Source of the DNA: Rhizobium grahamii
Lineage (GTDB): Bacteria; Pseudomonadota; Alphaproteobacteria; Rhizobiales; Rhizobiaceae
NCBI RefSeq assembly: GCF_009498215.1
Contig: NZ_CP043499.1
Location: forward strand, 1,438,001-1,502,000
Direction of reading: 5' to 3'
Length of the DNA: 64,000 nt
Within the stretch, counting starts at the first letter, position 1, and every line of letters begins with the position of its first letter. Position numbers and translations under genes: made by a program. This document shows positions 28,510-37,280 of this stretch, piece after piece. The notes beneath the pieces were generated by a model. The model was not told the origin of the DNA. It did not search any database and was given only the letters and a program-made list of their open reading frames with translations.

Positions 28510-28845
28510 ATGCAACTCAAACAATTGCGCAAGAACTTACGGCTCGCCCTGGTCCCGGTTTCACTTTCCGCGATATTCCTTCTGGATATCCTAGGCCCGT
28601 TCGATCCTGTCATCACCGTTCTCTATATTCCCGTCATCGTCCTATCGACGCGAATTTTCCCGAAGGGGATTGTGACCTATCTCGGTCTTGTGTGCGTGGT
28701 TCTGACCTGCGCGAGTTTCGTGCTCGGACACGTCGAAGGCTTCGACAAGGTAAGGCTCGGGCAGTTTGCCGCGATCCTGCTTGCGATCGCGGCAACCACG
28801 TCGTTTGCCGCATGGCTTCCGAATTCGAACCGGCTAGGCGAATAG
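28510..28845 (+). CDS. Stand-alone four-helix membrane sensor-like domain
   Basis: A 111-residue membrane protein with about four helices and no further domain. Its layout and several stretches (PVITVLYIPVIVLSTRIFPKG, LTCASFVLGH, then a final helix) resemble the N-terminal membrane input domain of the kinase at 5659-7242. It has a good ribosome site (GGAG, eight bases from ATG), and the frame ends naturally without a kinase continuation in any frame. It may be a truncated kinase or a true single-domain sensor. Confidence 0.65.
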   Translation: MQLKQLRKNLRLALVPVSLSAIFLLDILGPFDPVITVLYIPVIVLSTRIFPKGIVTYLGLVCVVLTCASFVLGHVEGFDKVRLGQFAAILLAIAATTSFAAWLPNSNRLGE

Positions 28846-28895
28846 GCACGTGGCGCCTGAAGATATCGAGAACGTCTGTTGTCAAGAAAGCAAAC

Positions 28896-28933
28896 AAAAG
28901 GAGCCGACCTAGCATTTGCTCTAGGCCGGCCCC
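28896..28933 (-). terminator. Rho-independent terminator of the degP-like gene
   Basis: On the minus strand, a 13-bp stem (GGGGCCGGCCTAG with CTAGGTCGGCTCC, two G-T pairs) and an 8-base loop are followed by TTTTGTTTG. It lies 12 bases after the protease stop codon. Confidence 0.8.
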
Positions 28934-28945
28934 AAGGTTGCCAGT

Positions 28946-30451
28946 TTAAGCTGCCGCGAACGGCACAGCCACGAAGGTCTTGTTTTCGCCGCGCTGGATC
29001 AGCAGCAGCACCGACTTCTTTTCGTCCTTCGCCGCGGTCGCAACCGCGGTCTTGGCTTCACTGGCATCGTGTACAGCCTTGCCGTTGACCGATACGATCA
29101 CGTCACCGGCCTTGAGCCCTGCCTCGGCCGCCGGCTTATCGGGCGCAACTTCCGCTACAACGGCACCTTCGACATCTTCGGAGACACCGATGCGCTCCCG
29201 AGCCTCGGGCGTCAGATCGCCAAGGGATACGCCGATCCGAGGACCTGTCGGCGCGGCCTTCTCACCGCCCTTGAACGATGCCTTCTCCGGCTTGCCGTCG
29301 TCATTTCCGCCGATCGCTACCTTGAGGTCGACACTCTTTCCGTCGCGCCAGACCGTAATGGTTTCCTTGTCACCAGGCGAAAGATCTGCGACGAGACGCG
29401 AGAGATCCTTCGGCGTGGAGACAGTCTTGTCGCCGACAGCAGTAATCGCATCACCCTGCTCGATACCGGCGCGGGCGGCAGGAGAGCCCTTCGTCACATC
29501 CGCAACGAGTGCCCCGGCCGGCTTTGCCAGACCGATCGCATCGGCAACGTCCTGCGAGACGGGCTGGATCTGGACGCCCAGATAACCGTGATCGATGGAG
29601 CCGTTCTTCTGGAGCTTGGCGACGATCATCTTGGCCTGATCGGCGGGAATAGCGAAGCCTACGCCCACGCTGCCGCCATTCGGCGAATAGATCGCGGTGT
29701 TGATGCCGACAACCTTGCCATCGCTGTCCACGAGCGGACCACCCGAGTTGCCATGATTGATCGGTGCGTCGATCTGGATAAAGTCGTCATAGGGGCCGCT
29801 GTGCAGATCCCTGCCGCGGGCGGAGACGATACCGGCCGTGACCGTCGTCCCGATGCCGAACGGGTTTCCGATGGCAAGCACCTGATCGCCAAGCCTCAGC
29901 TTGTCGGAGTCGCCCCAAGCGACTGTCGGAAGTTCCTTCTTGGCGTCGACCTTGACGACGGCGAGATCGGCCTTTGGGTCAGCGCCGATCAGCTTGGCAG
30001 GAAGTTCCGTTCCATCGTCCAACGTCACCTTGATATCCGTGGCGTTCGCGATCACGTGGTTGTTGGTCACGATGTAGCCGTCCGGGCTGACGATAAAGCC
30101 CGATCCGAGAGCCTGTGCACGCTCTCCGGATTGCGGACCGGGAGCCTGGTGAGGCACCGGAATGCCCTGCTGTTCAAAGAACTGCTTGAACTGTTCCTGC
30201 ATCTGGGAATTGTCGTCGCCGTCCTGCTGGGCCGGCGCTTTCATCGTCGTAACGATGGTTACGACAGCCGGCTTGTCGGCATCAACGACCGAGGAAAACG
30301 AATTGCCAGCGGACGATCCCGCGATCGAAGCGCTTGCCGGCGTGGCGAATGCCGACGACGTTTCAAAGGCGAGCGGAAGGGAAGCGGCGCCAACAACAAT
30401 TGCTGCGCCGAGAAGTGCCATCGAGCGGCGGTTTTTGATAATGTTCGTCAC
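28946..30451 (-). CDS. DegP/HtrA-family periplasmic serine protease
   Basis: A 501-residue Do-type protease/chaperone. It has an N-terminal signal segment (about 8-38), a trypsin-like domain with the triad His132 (TNNHVI), Asp162 (KADLAVVK) and Ser236 (GNSGGPL), then two PDZ domains (about 285-375 and 405-495). The region before the protease contains a Gln-rich loop as in DegP. It should degrade or refold damaged periplasmic proteins. The start codon is GTG with AGGA upstream. Confidence 0.92.
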   Translation of the reverse strand: MTNIIKNRRSMALLGAAIVVGAASLPLAFETSSAFATPASASIAGSSAGNSFSSVVDADKPAVVTIVTTMKAPAQQDGDDNSQMQEQFKQFFEQQGIPVPHQAPGPQSGERAQALGSGFIVSPDGYIVTNNHVIANATDIKVTLDDGTELPAKLIGADPKADLAVVKVDAKKELPTVAWGDSDKLRLGDQVLAIGNPFGIGTTVTAGIVSARGRDLHSGPYDDFIQIDAPINHGNSGGPLVDSDGKVVGINTAIYSPNGGSVGVGFAIPADQAKMIVAKLQKNGSIDHGYLGVQIQPVSQDVADAIGLAKPAGALVADVTKGSPAARAGIEQGDAITAVGDKTVSTPKDLSRLVADLSPGDKETITVWRDGKSVDLKVAIGGNDDGKPEKASFKGGEKAAPTGPRIGVSLGDLTPEARERIGVSEDVEGAVVAEVAPDKPAAEAGLKAGDVIVSVNGKAVHDASEAKTAVATAAKDEKKSVLLLIQRGENKTFVAVPFAAA

Positions 30452-30618
30452 GATATCAGTCCTGAGAAGAGTTGCTCAAACCGCGTGAATTCGAAACTCA
30501 TCGCGTGGACTAGATATGAAATCGGAAGTACGGATTTACAAATTAAAGGTTAGTTATGTTTTTATTGCAGATTTTTAATACATTACTTCCAGTTAATACT
30601 TCAAAGAACGCTCCGTGA

Positions 30619-31311
30619 CTAGCAAGCATGATCGCCGGCAATGGCCGCGTCGACCACCATCAAGGTCATCGCCAGCAGACCGACGCATGCAAATCCGAGC
30701 GAGGCAGCAACGCCCACTGTCGAGACGAAAATCGTTCCTCCGATGACCCCCGCTATGAACGAGATCCATGAACATCCATGCACGCGCGCATGCGACCAAC
30801 TGACCGAGTTCTTTAACGCAAGTGCGATGGCCTGACCGAAGCCGAACAGGGCTCCTGTAACGAACCCTTTGCCGACATCCGTGCCTGAGACATTCTGGTG
30901 CATGACATTTTGCATGCCCATCGTTAGCGCGATGAGCAGCAAGGCAGGGGTGCCAAACCCGATGGCTGCCAAAAATGCCGAAACGCTACAGAGCATGATC
31001 TCGCTTAAAACCAGAGCCAGAAGAGGTCTCTCAAGGGCATCGGACATCAGCGTTCCTATCGCGGAGCCCGCGACGAACGACGAAATCACATAGGATGCCT
31101 GGAGGACATCGCTCCATTTTCCCTGCGCGAGTGACATGCCCAAGTGCGTGCTGTTTCCACTCATGAAGGACACGTAGAGATGGTTGAGCTGCTGATACCC
31201 GATGGCATCCAGGAAGCCGGAACTGGCCGTTGCAATTGATGCAAACAGCATCGGCTTCGACGGGTTTTCCCGGCTCAGTCTCTTCAGCAGCTGGAGGGGT
31301 GTGCTTCGCAT
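30619..31311 (-). CDS. DUF1275 (YoaK-type) membrane protein
   Basis: A 230-residue integral membrane protein with six hydrophobic helices. The family signature around the first helices is clear (SSGFLDAIGYQQLNHLYVSFMSGNSTHLG), as is the repeat near NVMHQNVSGTDVGKGFVTGALFGFGQAIA. The family's transport or signalling role is unknown. An in-frame TTG at 31386 overlaps the stop of the upstream secreted-protein gene and would add 25 residues by translational coupling; the ATG form matches usual family length. Confidence 0.8.
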   Translation of the reverse strand: MRSTPLQLLKRLSRENPSKPMLFASIATASSGFLDAIGYQQLNHLYVSFMSGNSTHLGMSLAQGKWSDVLQASYVISSFVAGSAIGTLMSDALERPLLALVLSEIMLCSVSAFLAAIGFGTPALLLIALTMGMQNVMHQNVSGTDVGKGFVTGALFGFGQAIALALKNSVSWSHARVHGCSWISFIAGVIGGTIFVSTVGVAASLGFACVGLLAMTLMVVDAAIAGDHAC

Positions 31312-31382
31312 GGTCGGATGCAGCTCGTCAGGTGGCGACGCTTGGCAGAGCTGCTCAAGCCGCTCTTTGATCCAAGTGGTGG

Positions 31383-31742
31383 TCAATCAGGGCAGACGCC
31401 CGAGCGGAATGGCAGATCGCCGCGATTGTAAAACCATTCGGGATAGCACTCATCCTCGTCATCAAAGTTGTCGAGAAATCCGTCGCCGTTATGAAACCGG
31501 CGCGTAATGCGGTGGGTACGGTGAAAATCGTCGCCTTCATACCCGGTGTGATCTCCATCGAATCCTTCACCGCGACCTGGGCTGTAATCATGGGAGTGAT
31601 CGTCACCACCGAAACCGCCTTCGTGTCCGCCATGATGCCCGCCACCGTGGTCACCATGGGCAATCGCAGTGCTCGATATCAGGCCGGGAGCAGTGAGCGC
31701 CATCGAGGCAACCAGGATGGCATATATCAGGCGCTTGGGCAT
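31383..31742 (-). CDS. His/Gly/Asp-rich secreted protein
   Basis: A 119-residue exported protein. The signal peptide (MPKRLIYAILVASMALTAPGLISSTAIA) is followed by HGDHGGGHHGGHEGGFGG and an acidic region with scattered His, then a short Cys-containing tail (DECYPEWFYN...GVC). The His/Asp content suggests binding of divalent metals, but this is an inference. Its stop overlaps a possible TTG start of the DUF1275 gene, indicating an operon. A TAAAC-N3-GGTATAGAT element lies 77 bases upstream. Confidence 0.7.
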   Translation of the reverse strand: MPKRLIYAILVASMALTAPGLISSTAIAHGDHGGGHHGGHEGGFGGDDHSHDYSPGRGEGFDGDHTGYEGDDFHRTHRITRRFHNGDGFLDNFDDEDECYPEWFYNRGDLPFRSGVCPD

Positions 31743-31819
31743 GGAGCGTCCTTGTGAACGGCGGTGACAAGAAGACTGCTGTAATCGGCCGCAATCTAGC
31801 TCTTGCCGGCATGCCCGTG

Positions 31820-31836
31820 ATCTATACCGACGTTTA
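31820..31836 (-). promoter_or_regulatory. TAAAC-N3-GGTATAGAT element facing the His-rich protein gene
   Basis: The minus strand reads TAAACGTCGGTATAGAT, 77 bases before the start codon. It matches the elements before the RND pump and oxdC at TAAAC and GTATAGAT. Confidence 0.45.
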
Positions 31837-31982
31837 ACCGCCTCATACTTACAGCCATGCGGCGCAAGAACGTGACGTCGCGGGACGAAAGCAAAGCCGG
31901 TTTCTCTTTCCCTATTGACGTCGAGAAGCAGAACCGACCAAACAGTCTTCAAAGCTGCGTCACAGACGGGGGACGGGACCAG

Positions 31983-32738
31983 ATGCGTGAAACTGATTTC
32001 GTCAGCGGGTTCGCCAGGGGGTTGAAGGTGATCGAAGCCTTCGAGGAGACCCGTCAGCGTCTGTCGATTGCCGAAGCCGCGAAGCTGACCGGGCTCGACC
32101 GCGCCACCGTGCGACGTTCGCTGCTTACCCTCGCAGAACTCGGCTATGCGGATTACGACGGGAAATTCTTCACTCTGACGCCCAAGATCCTGCGGCTTGG
32201 ACATGCCTACCTCTCGGCGACGCCCCTGCCCGTCCTGATCCAGCCGCATCTCGATCAGCTGTCGGAAAAAGCAGGCCAGAGCGCTTCTGCCTCCGTCCTC
32301 GACAACACGGAGGTCGTCTACATCGCGCGCGCCTCGCAGCGTCGTGTCATGTCGATCAACCTGACACCCGGAAGCCGACTGCCGGCCTTCTGCGCCTCGA
32401 TGGGCCGCGTGCTCTTGGCAGCGCTTCCGGAAGCCGACGCGAGAGCGGTCCTTTCACGTACGGACCTCAAGCCCAACACGCCGAACACCAAGACCGATGT
32501 CGAGGAGTTGCTGGCGGAGTTTCGACGCGTCCGCGAACAGGGCTACGCCCTTATAGACCAGGAGCTGGAAATAGGCCTTTGCTCGATCGCGGTTCCTGTC
32601 GAGAACGATCGCGGGCAGACGGTCGCCGCGATCAACATCGGCGCGCCGGCAGCGCACGTATCAGCCGCCGAAATGCCTGAGCGCTACCTGCCGCTGCTCA
32701 GAGAAACACAGAAGGCGCTTCGCCTCGTCTTGCGCTAG
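31983..32738 (+). CDS. IclR-family regulator, PcaR/PcaU/PobR subgroup
   Basis: A 251-residue regulator with an N-terminal winged HTH (RLSIAEAAKLTGLDRATVRRSLLTLAELGYAD) and a C-terminal effector domain (about 80-250). Its opening FVSGFARGLKVIEAF is typical of the beta-ketoadipate-pathway IclR subgroup. It sits tail-to-tail with pobR, overlapping by four bases. It probably responds to an aromatic acid or beta-ketoadipate; no pcaIJF genes are in view. The start is the Met after a GGGACGGGACC stretch; the frame is open upstream to 31857. Confidence 0.87.
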   Translation: MRETDFVSGFARGLKVIEAFEETRQRLSIAEAAKLTGLDRATVRRSLLTLAELGYADYDGKFFTLTPKILRLGHAYLSATPLPVLIQPHLDQLSEKAGQSASASVLDNTEVVYIARASQRRVMSINLTPGSRLPAFCASMGRVLLAALPEADARAVLSRTDLKPNTPNTKTDVEELLAEFRRVREQGYALIDQELEIGLCSIAVPVENDRGQTVAAINIGAPAAHVSAAEMPERYLPLLRETQKALRLVLR

Positions 32739-33621
32739 CCGCCAAGCTTGGCGCGCTCCGCCAGCCGCCATGCCCGAGGGGTTTGACCGGTCTGCTTGAG
32801 AAAGAACCGCGAGAAATAGGCGGGATCAGAGAAGCCGAGGCGATAGGCGATCTCCTGAACGCTGCCAAACGTGAATACCAGTTCGCGCTTGGCCTCATCG
32901 AGCAGCTTGCGAGCGATCAGGTCATGCGCACCGTAGCCGGTCGTTGCGCGAACGATCCGGTTGAGATGGGTCGGGGAGATGCCGAGTGCCTTCGCATAGA
33001 ACGCCGCAGGCTGATGCGATTTGAAATGCTGCTGTATCAGACCATGCAGCAGCTCCATGCGGCGTTCGTTTTCGTCGGCAGCCGCCTTCTCCTCCGGCCC
33101 TGCGGAAGACAGCCGTGCGGTCAGAAGCAGCGCGGCGGTCAGATAAGATTCCAGCAGATCATTGCGCCCGGCCCGCTGCTCTGAGAACTCCTGCCCAAGC
33201 CGCCGCAGGCAGGTCGCGACATGGCGAGCGTCCTCGTCGTTGAGATCGAGTTTCGTCAGGTGCGGCGATGCCATCCAGGCGCCGAGCCGGCTGCGGTCGC
33301 CGGGGATCGCCTTCAGATGCGAACTCAGTACCGTGATGACGAAGCCATCGATATCCTTGGAGAAACGGAAACCGTGATCGAGCCCGGGAGGAACTGTGAC
33401 CACCGACTGGGCTTCGATAGGGCGCCAGATCCCTGAAAACATCGCCTCCCCGGACCCGCTATCCATGTACAATATCTGAAAGAAACTATCGTGGCGATGC
33501 GGCCGGATTTCCCAGTGGTGCAGGCTGCTTCTTGATGGGATCGTTTCACAGTGCAGCCAAAAATCGGGTTTTGGCCGCTGCTTTCGCCATAGAGTTCGTA
33601 TGTCGGAACGCTCCTCGCCAC
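32735..33621 (-). CDS. pobR: PobR-type AraC regulator, frameshifted near its 5' end
   Basis: The body is an AraC regulator with an N-terminal cupin (HHWEIRPHRHDSFFQILYM) and a C-terminal double HTH (GSVQEIAYRLGFSDPAYFSRFFLKQTGQTPRAWR). The proper N-terminus (RSVPTYELYGES) is in a different frame, begins at a GTG preceded by GGAGG, and joins the body if one C is restored in the run at 33566-33568 (GGG on the plus strand). As printed, only an upstream ATG at 33697 could express the body, with a foreign N-terminus. PobR activates the divergent pobA in response to 4-hydroxybenzoate. Confidence 0.82.
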
Positions 33622-33735
33622 AGTCTCCTCCCTGCACCAGATGTTCGATTAGTGCAATTTCATGCCGGAATTGTCCATTGTTGATTGCTCTTGGCATCGT
33701 CAGAATTTGACCAAAGACAAGTGCGGGAGGACACC

Positions 33736-34908
33736 ATGCGCACCAAGGTAGCCATTATCGGCTCCGGCCCATCGGGGCTTTTGCTCGGCCAGTTGCTGAC
33801 GGAAGCCGGCATCGACAACATCATCCTGGATCGCGTTGGGAAGGACTACATTCTTGGTCGCGTCCGCGCCGGCGTGCTGGAGGAAGGTACCGTCGGCCTG
33901 ATCGACAAGGCCAAGGCAGGAACACGCATGCATGCCGAGGGCCTCCCGCATGACGGCTTCTCTCTCGCCTTCGACGGTCGCGACCACCGTATCGACCTTT
34001 TCGGCCTGACCGGCGGCAAGCGCGTCATGGTCTACGGCCAGACGGAAGTCACTCGCGACCTGATGGAGCGGCGCGAAAGCTCGGGCGCCGAGACGATCTA
34101 CGAGGCGGCAAACGTTCAACCGCACGATTTCGACGGAGCCGCACCCTACATCACCTACGAGAATAACGGCACCGTCAGGCGCATCGATTGCGATTTCATC
34201 GCAGGTTGCGACGGCTTTCACGGCGCCAGCCGCAAGGCCGTGCCGGAAAAATCGCTGCGCACTTTCGAGAAGGTCTATCCGTTCGGCTGGCTCGGAATTC
34301 TGGCAGACGTCGCGCCTGTGAACCACGAACTTGTTTATGCCAACCACCCGCGAGGATTTGCGCTCTGTTCCATGCGGTCGGCGCACCGCAGCCGCTACTA
34401 TATCCAGTGTTCGCTTGACGAAAAAATAGAGGATTGGAGCGACGATCGCTTCTGGGACGAATTGCGGCGGCGCCTGCCCGCGCACCACGCGGAAGCGCTT
34501 GTAACCGCTCCCTCCTTCGAGAAGTCGATCGCGCCGCTCCGCTCCTTCGTTGCCGAACCGATGCGCTTCGGCCGCCTGTTCCTTGTCGGTGACGCGGCCC
34601 ACATCGTCCCGCCGACGGGCGCCAAGGGCCTCAATCTTGCGGCGAGCGACGTGCATTACCTGTTCTCGGGCTTGATGGAACACTATCAGGATCGCTCGAA
34701 TGCAGGTATCGACGCCTATTCCCAGAAAGCGCTGGCGCGGGTTTGGAAAGCGGTTCGCTTTTCGTGGTGGATGACGACGATGATGCACCGGTTTCCCGAC
34801 ACCGGTGATTTCGACCAGAAGATTCAGGAAGCCGAACTCGACTATCTCACGCATTCGCGCGCTGCCTCGACCGCGCTTGCGGAAAACTACGTCGGCCTTC
34901 CCTACTAG
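33736..34908 (+). CDS. pobA: 4-hydroxybenzoate 3-monooxygenase
   Basis: A 390-residue class A flavoprotein hydroxylase that converts 4-hydroxybenzoate to protocatechuate with NADPH and O2. The FAD dinucleotide motif is IIGSGPSGLLLGQLL, the second FAD motif is LFLVGDAAHIVPPTGAKGLNLA, and the substrate/FAD region DRVGKDYILGRVRAGVLEEGTV is the family's. Length equals known PobA. GGGAGG precedes the ATG. It feeds protocatechuate to the pca enzymes downstream. Confidence 0.95.
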   Translation: MRTKVAIIGSGPSGLLLGQLLTEAGIDNIILDRVGKDYILGRVRAGVLEEGTVGLIDKAKAGTRMHAEGLPHDGFSLAFDGRDHRIDLFGLTGGKRVMVYGQTEVTRDLMERRESSGAETIYEAANVQPHDFDGAAPYITYENNGTVRRIDCDFIAGCDGFHGASRKAVPEKSLRTFEKVYPFGWLGILADVAPVNHELVYANHPRGFALCSMRSAHRSRYYIQCSLDEKIEDWSDDRFWDELRRRLPAHHAEALVTAPSFEKSIAPLRSFVAEPMRFGRLFLVGDAAHIVPPTGAKGLNLAASDVHYLFSGLMEHYQDRSNAGIDAYSQKALARVWKAVRFSWWMTTMMHRFPDTGDFDQKIQEAELDYLTHSRAASTALAENYVGLPY

Positions 34909-34935
34909 CTCTCCTTCCGCCATCCACGGAAGGAA

Positions 34936-34977
34936 CTGTCAAACGGCGGCGATTTGCGTCACGCCGCCGTTTGACAG
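34936..34977. terminator. Bidirectional terminator between pobA and the cyclase gene
   Basis: A perfect 16-bp inverted repeat (CTGTCAAACGGCGGCG with its complement) and a 10-base loop separate two convergent genes. Confidence 0.8.
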
Positions 34978-34980
34978 ACT

Positions 34981-36573
34981 TTATACGGTGCGCGCTGTTT
35001 GTTCGTCGATAACGGCCATGGCTTCCGCCAGCGCTGCGCGAACACGCGCACGCTCTTCCGGATCGAGCTGCGTCATATCGAGGTGCAGATCGAGGCCGGC
35101 AAAATGCTCGCTTAGAACACGAAGGTTGCGATCGGCTCCAACCAATCCGTTGACCGCATAGGGGACGATCTCCCGCTGGATACCCTTCATGGTGATCGGC
35201 GGCAGAGGTGTCGCGTCGACGATATCCTTCACCAGCGCGTAGGTTTCGTAACTGATGACGATCTTCCCACCCTCGGCTATCGACTGCAGCCTTGCAGCCA
35301 GATTGGCCTCGGCGCCGATGATCGTGTAATCCATCCGGTCGTTGCTGCCGAAATTGCCGACGTTGCAGTAACCGGAATTGATGCCCATTCTGACGACGAA
35401 CGGTTCTTCCGTGCCGTCGAGCCTCCATTTTTCCTTGAGCTCTCCCAGGCGCCGCTGCATGTCCACGGCCATGCGCAGGCACGCTTTCGCGTCCTCGACG
35501 GCGCCGTTGGTTTCCGGATCCCCGAAAAAAACGAGCACGGCGTCGCCGATAAACTTGTCGAGCGTGCCGCCGTGCTTGAGCGCGATCGCCGCCATCTCGG
35601 TCAGATATTCGTTGAGCATTTCCGTCAGGGCCTCCGGCTGCAGCCGTTCCGCGGTGGCCGTGAAATCCTTGATGTCAGAAAAGAAGATGCTCAACCGCTT
35701 GCGCTCTGTCTGAACGACGACATCCTTTTGGCCGCTGAAAATGCTCTTGTAGACCTGGGGTGAGAGATAACGCGAAATCTTCATCGAGATGCTGGCAAGG
35801 AATTCGTTGGCCGACTCCAGCTCGCGGTTGAAGCCCTGGATCAGCGCGGTCTGCCGCTGCTGGAAGATGATAAAGCCGATGCCGAGCGCGGCCATGCAGA
35901 GGAAATAGAGCAGCAGATACTTGAACGCGAAGACGTTGCGCGCAAACGGCTGCTTGATGATGACCTCCTGGATGCCGCGCACATCACCGACCTTCCAGTC
36001 TGTCTTCGGGCTTTCCGGATGGGTGTTGTGACACGCCACGCATGCCTTCCCCATGATGACGGGTGTCACCAGCCGAAAGGTGTTGGTGAAGCCGCTGCGG
36101 GTGATTTCGGTCGGCGTTTGCTTCGGATCGCCGCGCAATGCGGTCAGTGCATTTGTCTCGAACGCGTCGAGAGGATGCGGCGCGCGCCGCTTGAACGGCA
36201 GGTCAGAAAGAAAACGATACGTGATGTTGGCCTGCTGCTGGCGGATCACATCGCCGAGTTCCAGCGAAAGCGTGGCGGGGATCGGGATTGCGCCGGGGAT
36301 CTCGGCATATTCGTGCGTAACCACCGTTCCGGCGTCGTCGCCGGCGGCATGCGCCGCGAGAATCCGTCCGACGACATTGCTGGCGTAGTAGGAGCGGATG
36401 CTAGTGATCAGCGAACTCATGTCCTCGGCCTGGCGTTTGACCGCGCCCTGCGAGAGGGTGCTGACGTCAAGCCAGACGGCAACGGGCAATCCCGCCAGCA
36501 TCGCCAGGATCATGAAGGTGATGAAGTATCCTGACTTTCGCGCGGTGTGACCGCGATCCGCTCCGTATGCCAC
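34981..36573 (-). CDS. Membrane adenylate cyclase with heme-c-type sensor domain
   Basis: About 530 residues. An N-terminal membrane helix (FMILAMLAGLPVAVWL) is followed by a periplasmic Tll0287-like (DUF3365) domain with the c-heme motif CVACH, a second helix (YLLLYFLCMAALGIGFIIF), a short coiled linker, and a class III cyclase domain. Metal-binding aspartates are in FFSDIKDFT and KFIGDAVL, the adenine-selecting Lys precedes FIGD, and Asn/Arg are in ANLAARLQ. It probably makes cAMP under control of a periplasmic redox or ligand signal. The GTG start, six bases after GAGG, is my choice; the frame stays open upstream. It interrupts the pob/pca block. Confidence 0.87.
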   Translation of the reverse strand: MAYGADRGHTARKSGYFITFMILAMLAGLPVAVWLDVSTLSQGAVKRQAEDMSSLITSIRSYYASNVVGRILAAHAAGDDAGTVVTHEYAEIPGAIPIPATLSLELGDVIRQQQANITYRFLSDLPFKRRAPHPLDAFETNALTALRGDPKQTPTEITRSGFTNTFRLVTPVIMGKACVACHNTHPESPKTDWKVGDVRGIQEVIIKQPFARNVFAFKYLLLYFLCMAALGIGFIIFQQRQTALIQGFNRELESANEFLASISMKISRYLSPQVYKSIFSGQKDVVVQTERKRLSIFFSDIKDFTATAERLQPEALTEMLNEYLTEMAAIALKHGGTLDKFIGDAVLVFFGDPETNGAVEDAKACLRMAVDMQRRLGELKEKWRLDGTEEPFVVRMGINSGYCNVGNFGSNDRMDYTIIGAEANLAARLQSIAEGGKIVISYETYALVKDIVDATPLPPITMKGIQREIVPYAVNGLVGADRNLRVLSEHFAGLDLHLDMTQLDPEERARVRAALAEAMAVIDEQTARTV

Positions 36574-36785
36574 GACAAACCTCGTCAAGATTGATCCAGG
36601 CCAGCACTGAACAGCCACGACACGCGGATCGCAGTTTGCGCCGCCTGCCCACTCTGTCATGCACCGGTAGTTCTGCCACGCATGTCGGCGAAGAGCCGTT
36701 TCCGCAATGCAATATCGAGAGGAGCATGCGTTACTCCACGCCGTCAACCGCACCATCGGTCCAATTTTGGAGGTATCTCGAGTGG

Positions 36786-37214
36786 CTAGACCTTACGAAA
36801 CTCCAGTTCGTAGACGACCTCCTCGCCGTTCTTCGGATCGATGCCCGGCGCGCCGCTGATCGAGAGGCGGCTTCCGTCGATGGAAAACGGCCTGATCAGG
36901 TCGCTGATGCCCCAGGCTGGATTCCAGCTCGCATCGACATGGTGAACCACGCGCCCGTTTTCGTAGGTATAGGTCCCGGCATAGGCAAGCATCGAGTCGA
37001 ATAGCGCAGCCTTCTCGGCATCACTCGGCACCGCCCCCTTCAAGGCCGGTCTGTCTCGTCTCACGACGACGGCCATCATTCGCCCATCAGCTTGATAGGA
37101 CAGATAGCCGACGGGATCGGGACCCATTGCATCCGAGACGGCACCCGAGGCGACGGCCCGGCGCTTCCACGACACCATTCGCCATGTTCCATGCAATGCT
37201 GTGGCACTTGCCAT
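36786..37214 (-). CDS. Lipocalin-like domain protein
   Basis: A 142-residue protein with the pattern of lipocalin-like proteins: LHGTWRMVSW at the start, PVGYLSYQADGRMMAVVV, and a beta-rich remainder with an AYAGTYTYENGRVVHHVD strand pair. No signal peptide is present. It may bind a small hydrophobic or aromatic ligand, which would suit the neighbourhood, but this is inference. GGGGAGGGG precedes the chosen Met. Confidence 0.75.
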   Translation of the reverse strand: MASATALHGTWRMVSWKRRAVASGAVSDAMGPDPVGYLSYQADGRMMAVVVRRDRPALKGAVPSDAEKAALFDSMLAYAGTYTYENGRVVHHVDASWNPAWGISDLIRPFSIDGSRLSISGAPGIDPKNGEEVVYELEFRKV

Positions 37215-37280
37215 GGTCCCCTCCCCTGCACAGTTCATCCAACGTAGATTAGCACAGGCGCAAATAAGCGAACAGGCTGC

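Noticed and set aside
29069..30553. A 494-residue open frame antisense to the DegP-like gene
   Set aside because: No family features are visible; the opposite strand has an intact catalytic triad and two PDZ domains.
33700..34923. A 407-residue open frame antisense to pobA
   Set aside because: It is the full mirror of a well-identified gene, shows no domain, and arises from GC-rich codon usage.
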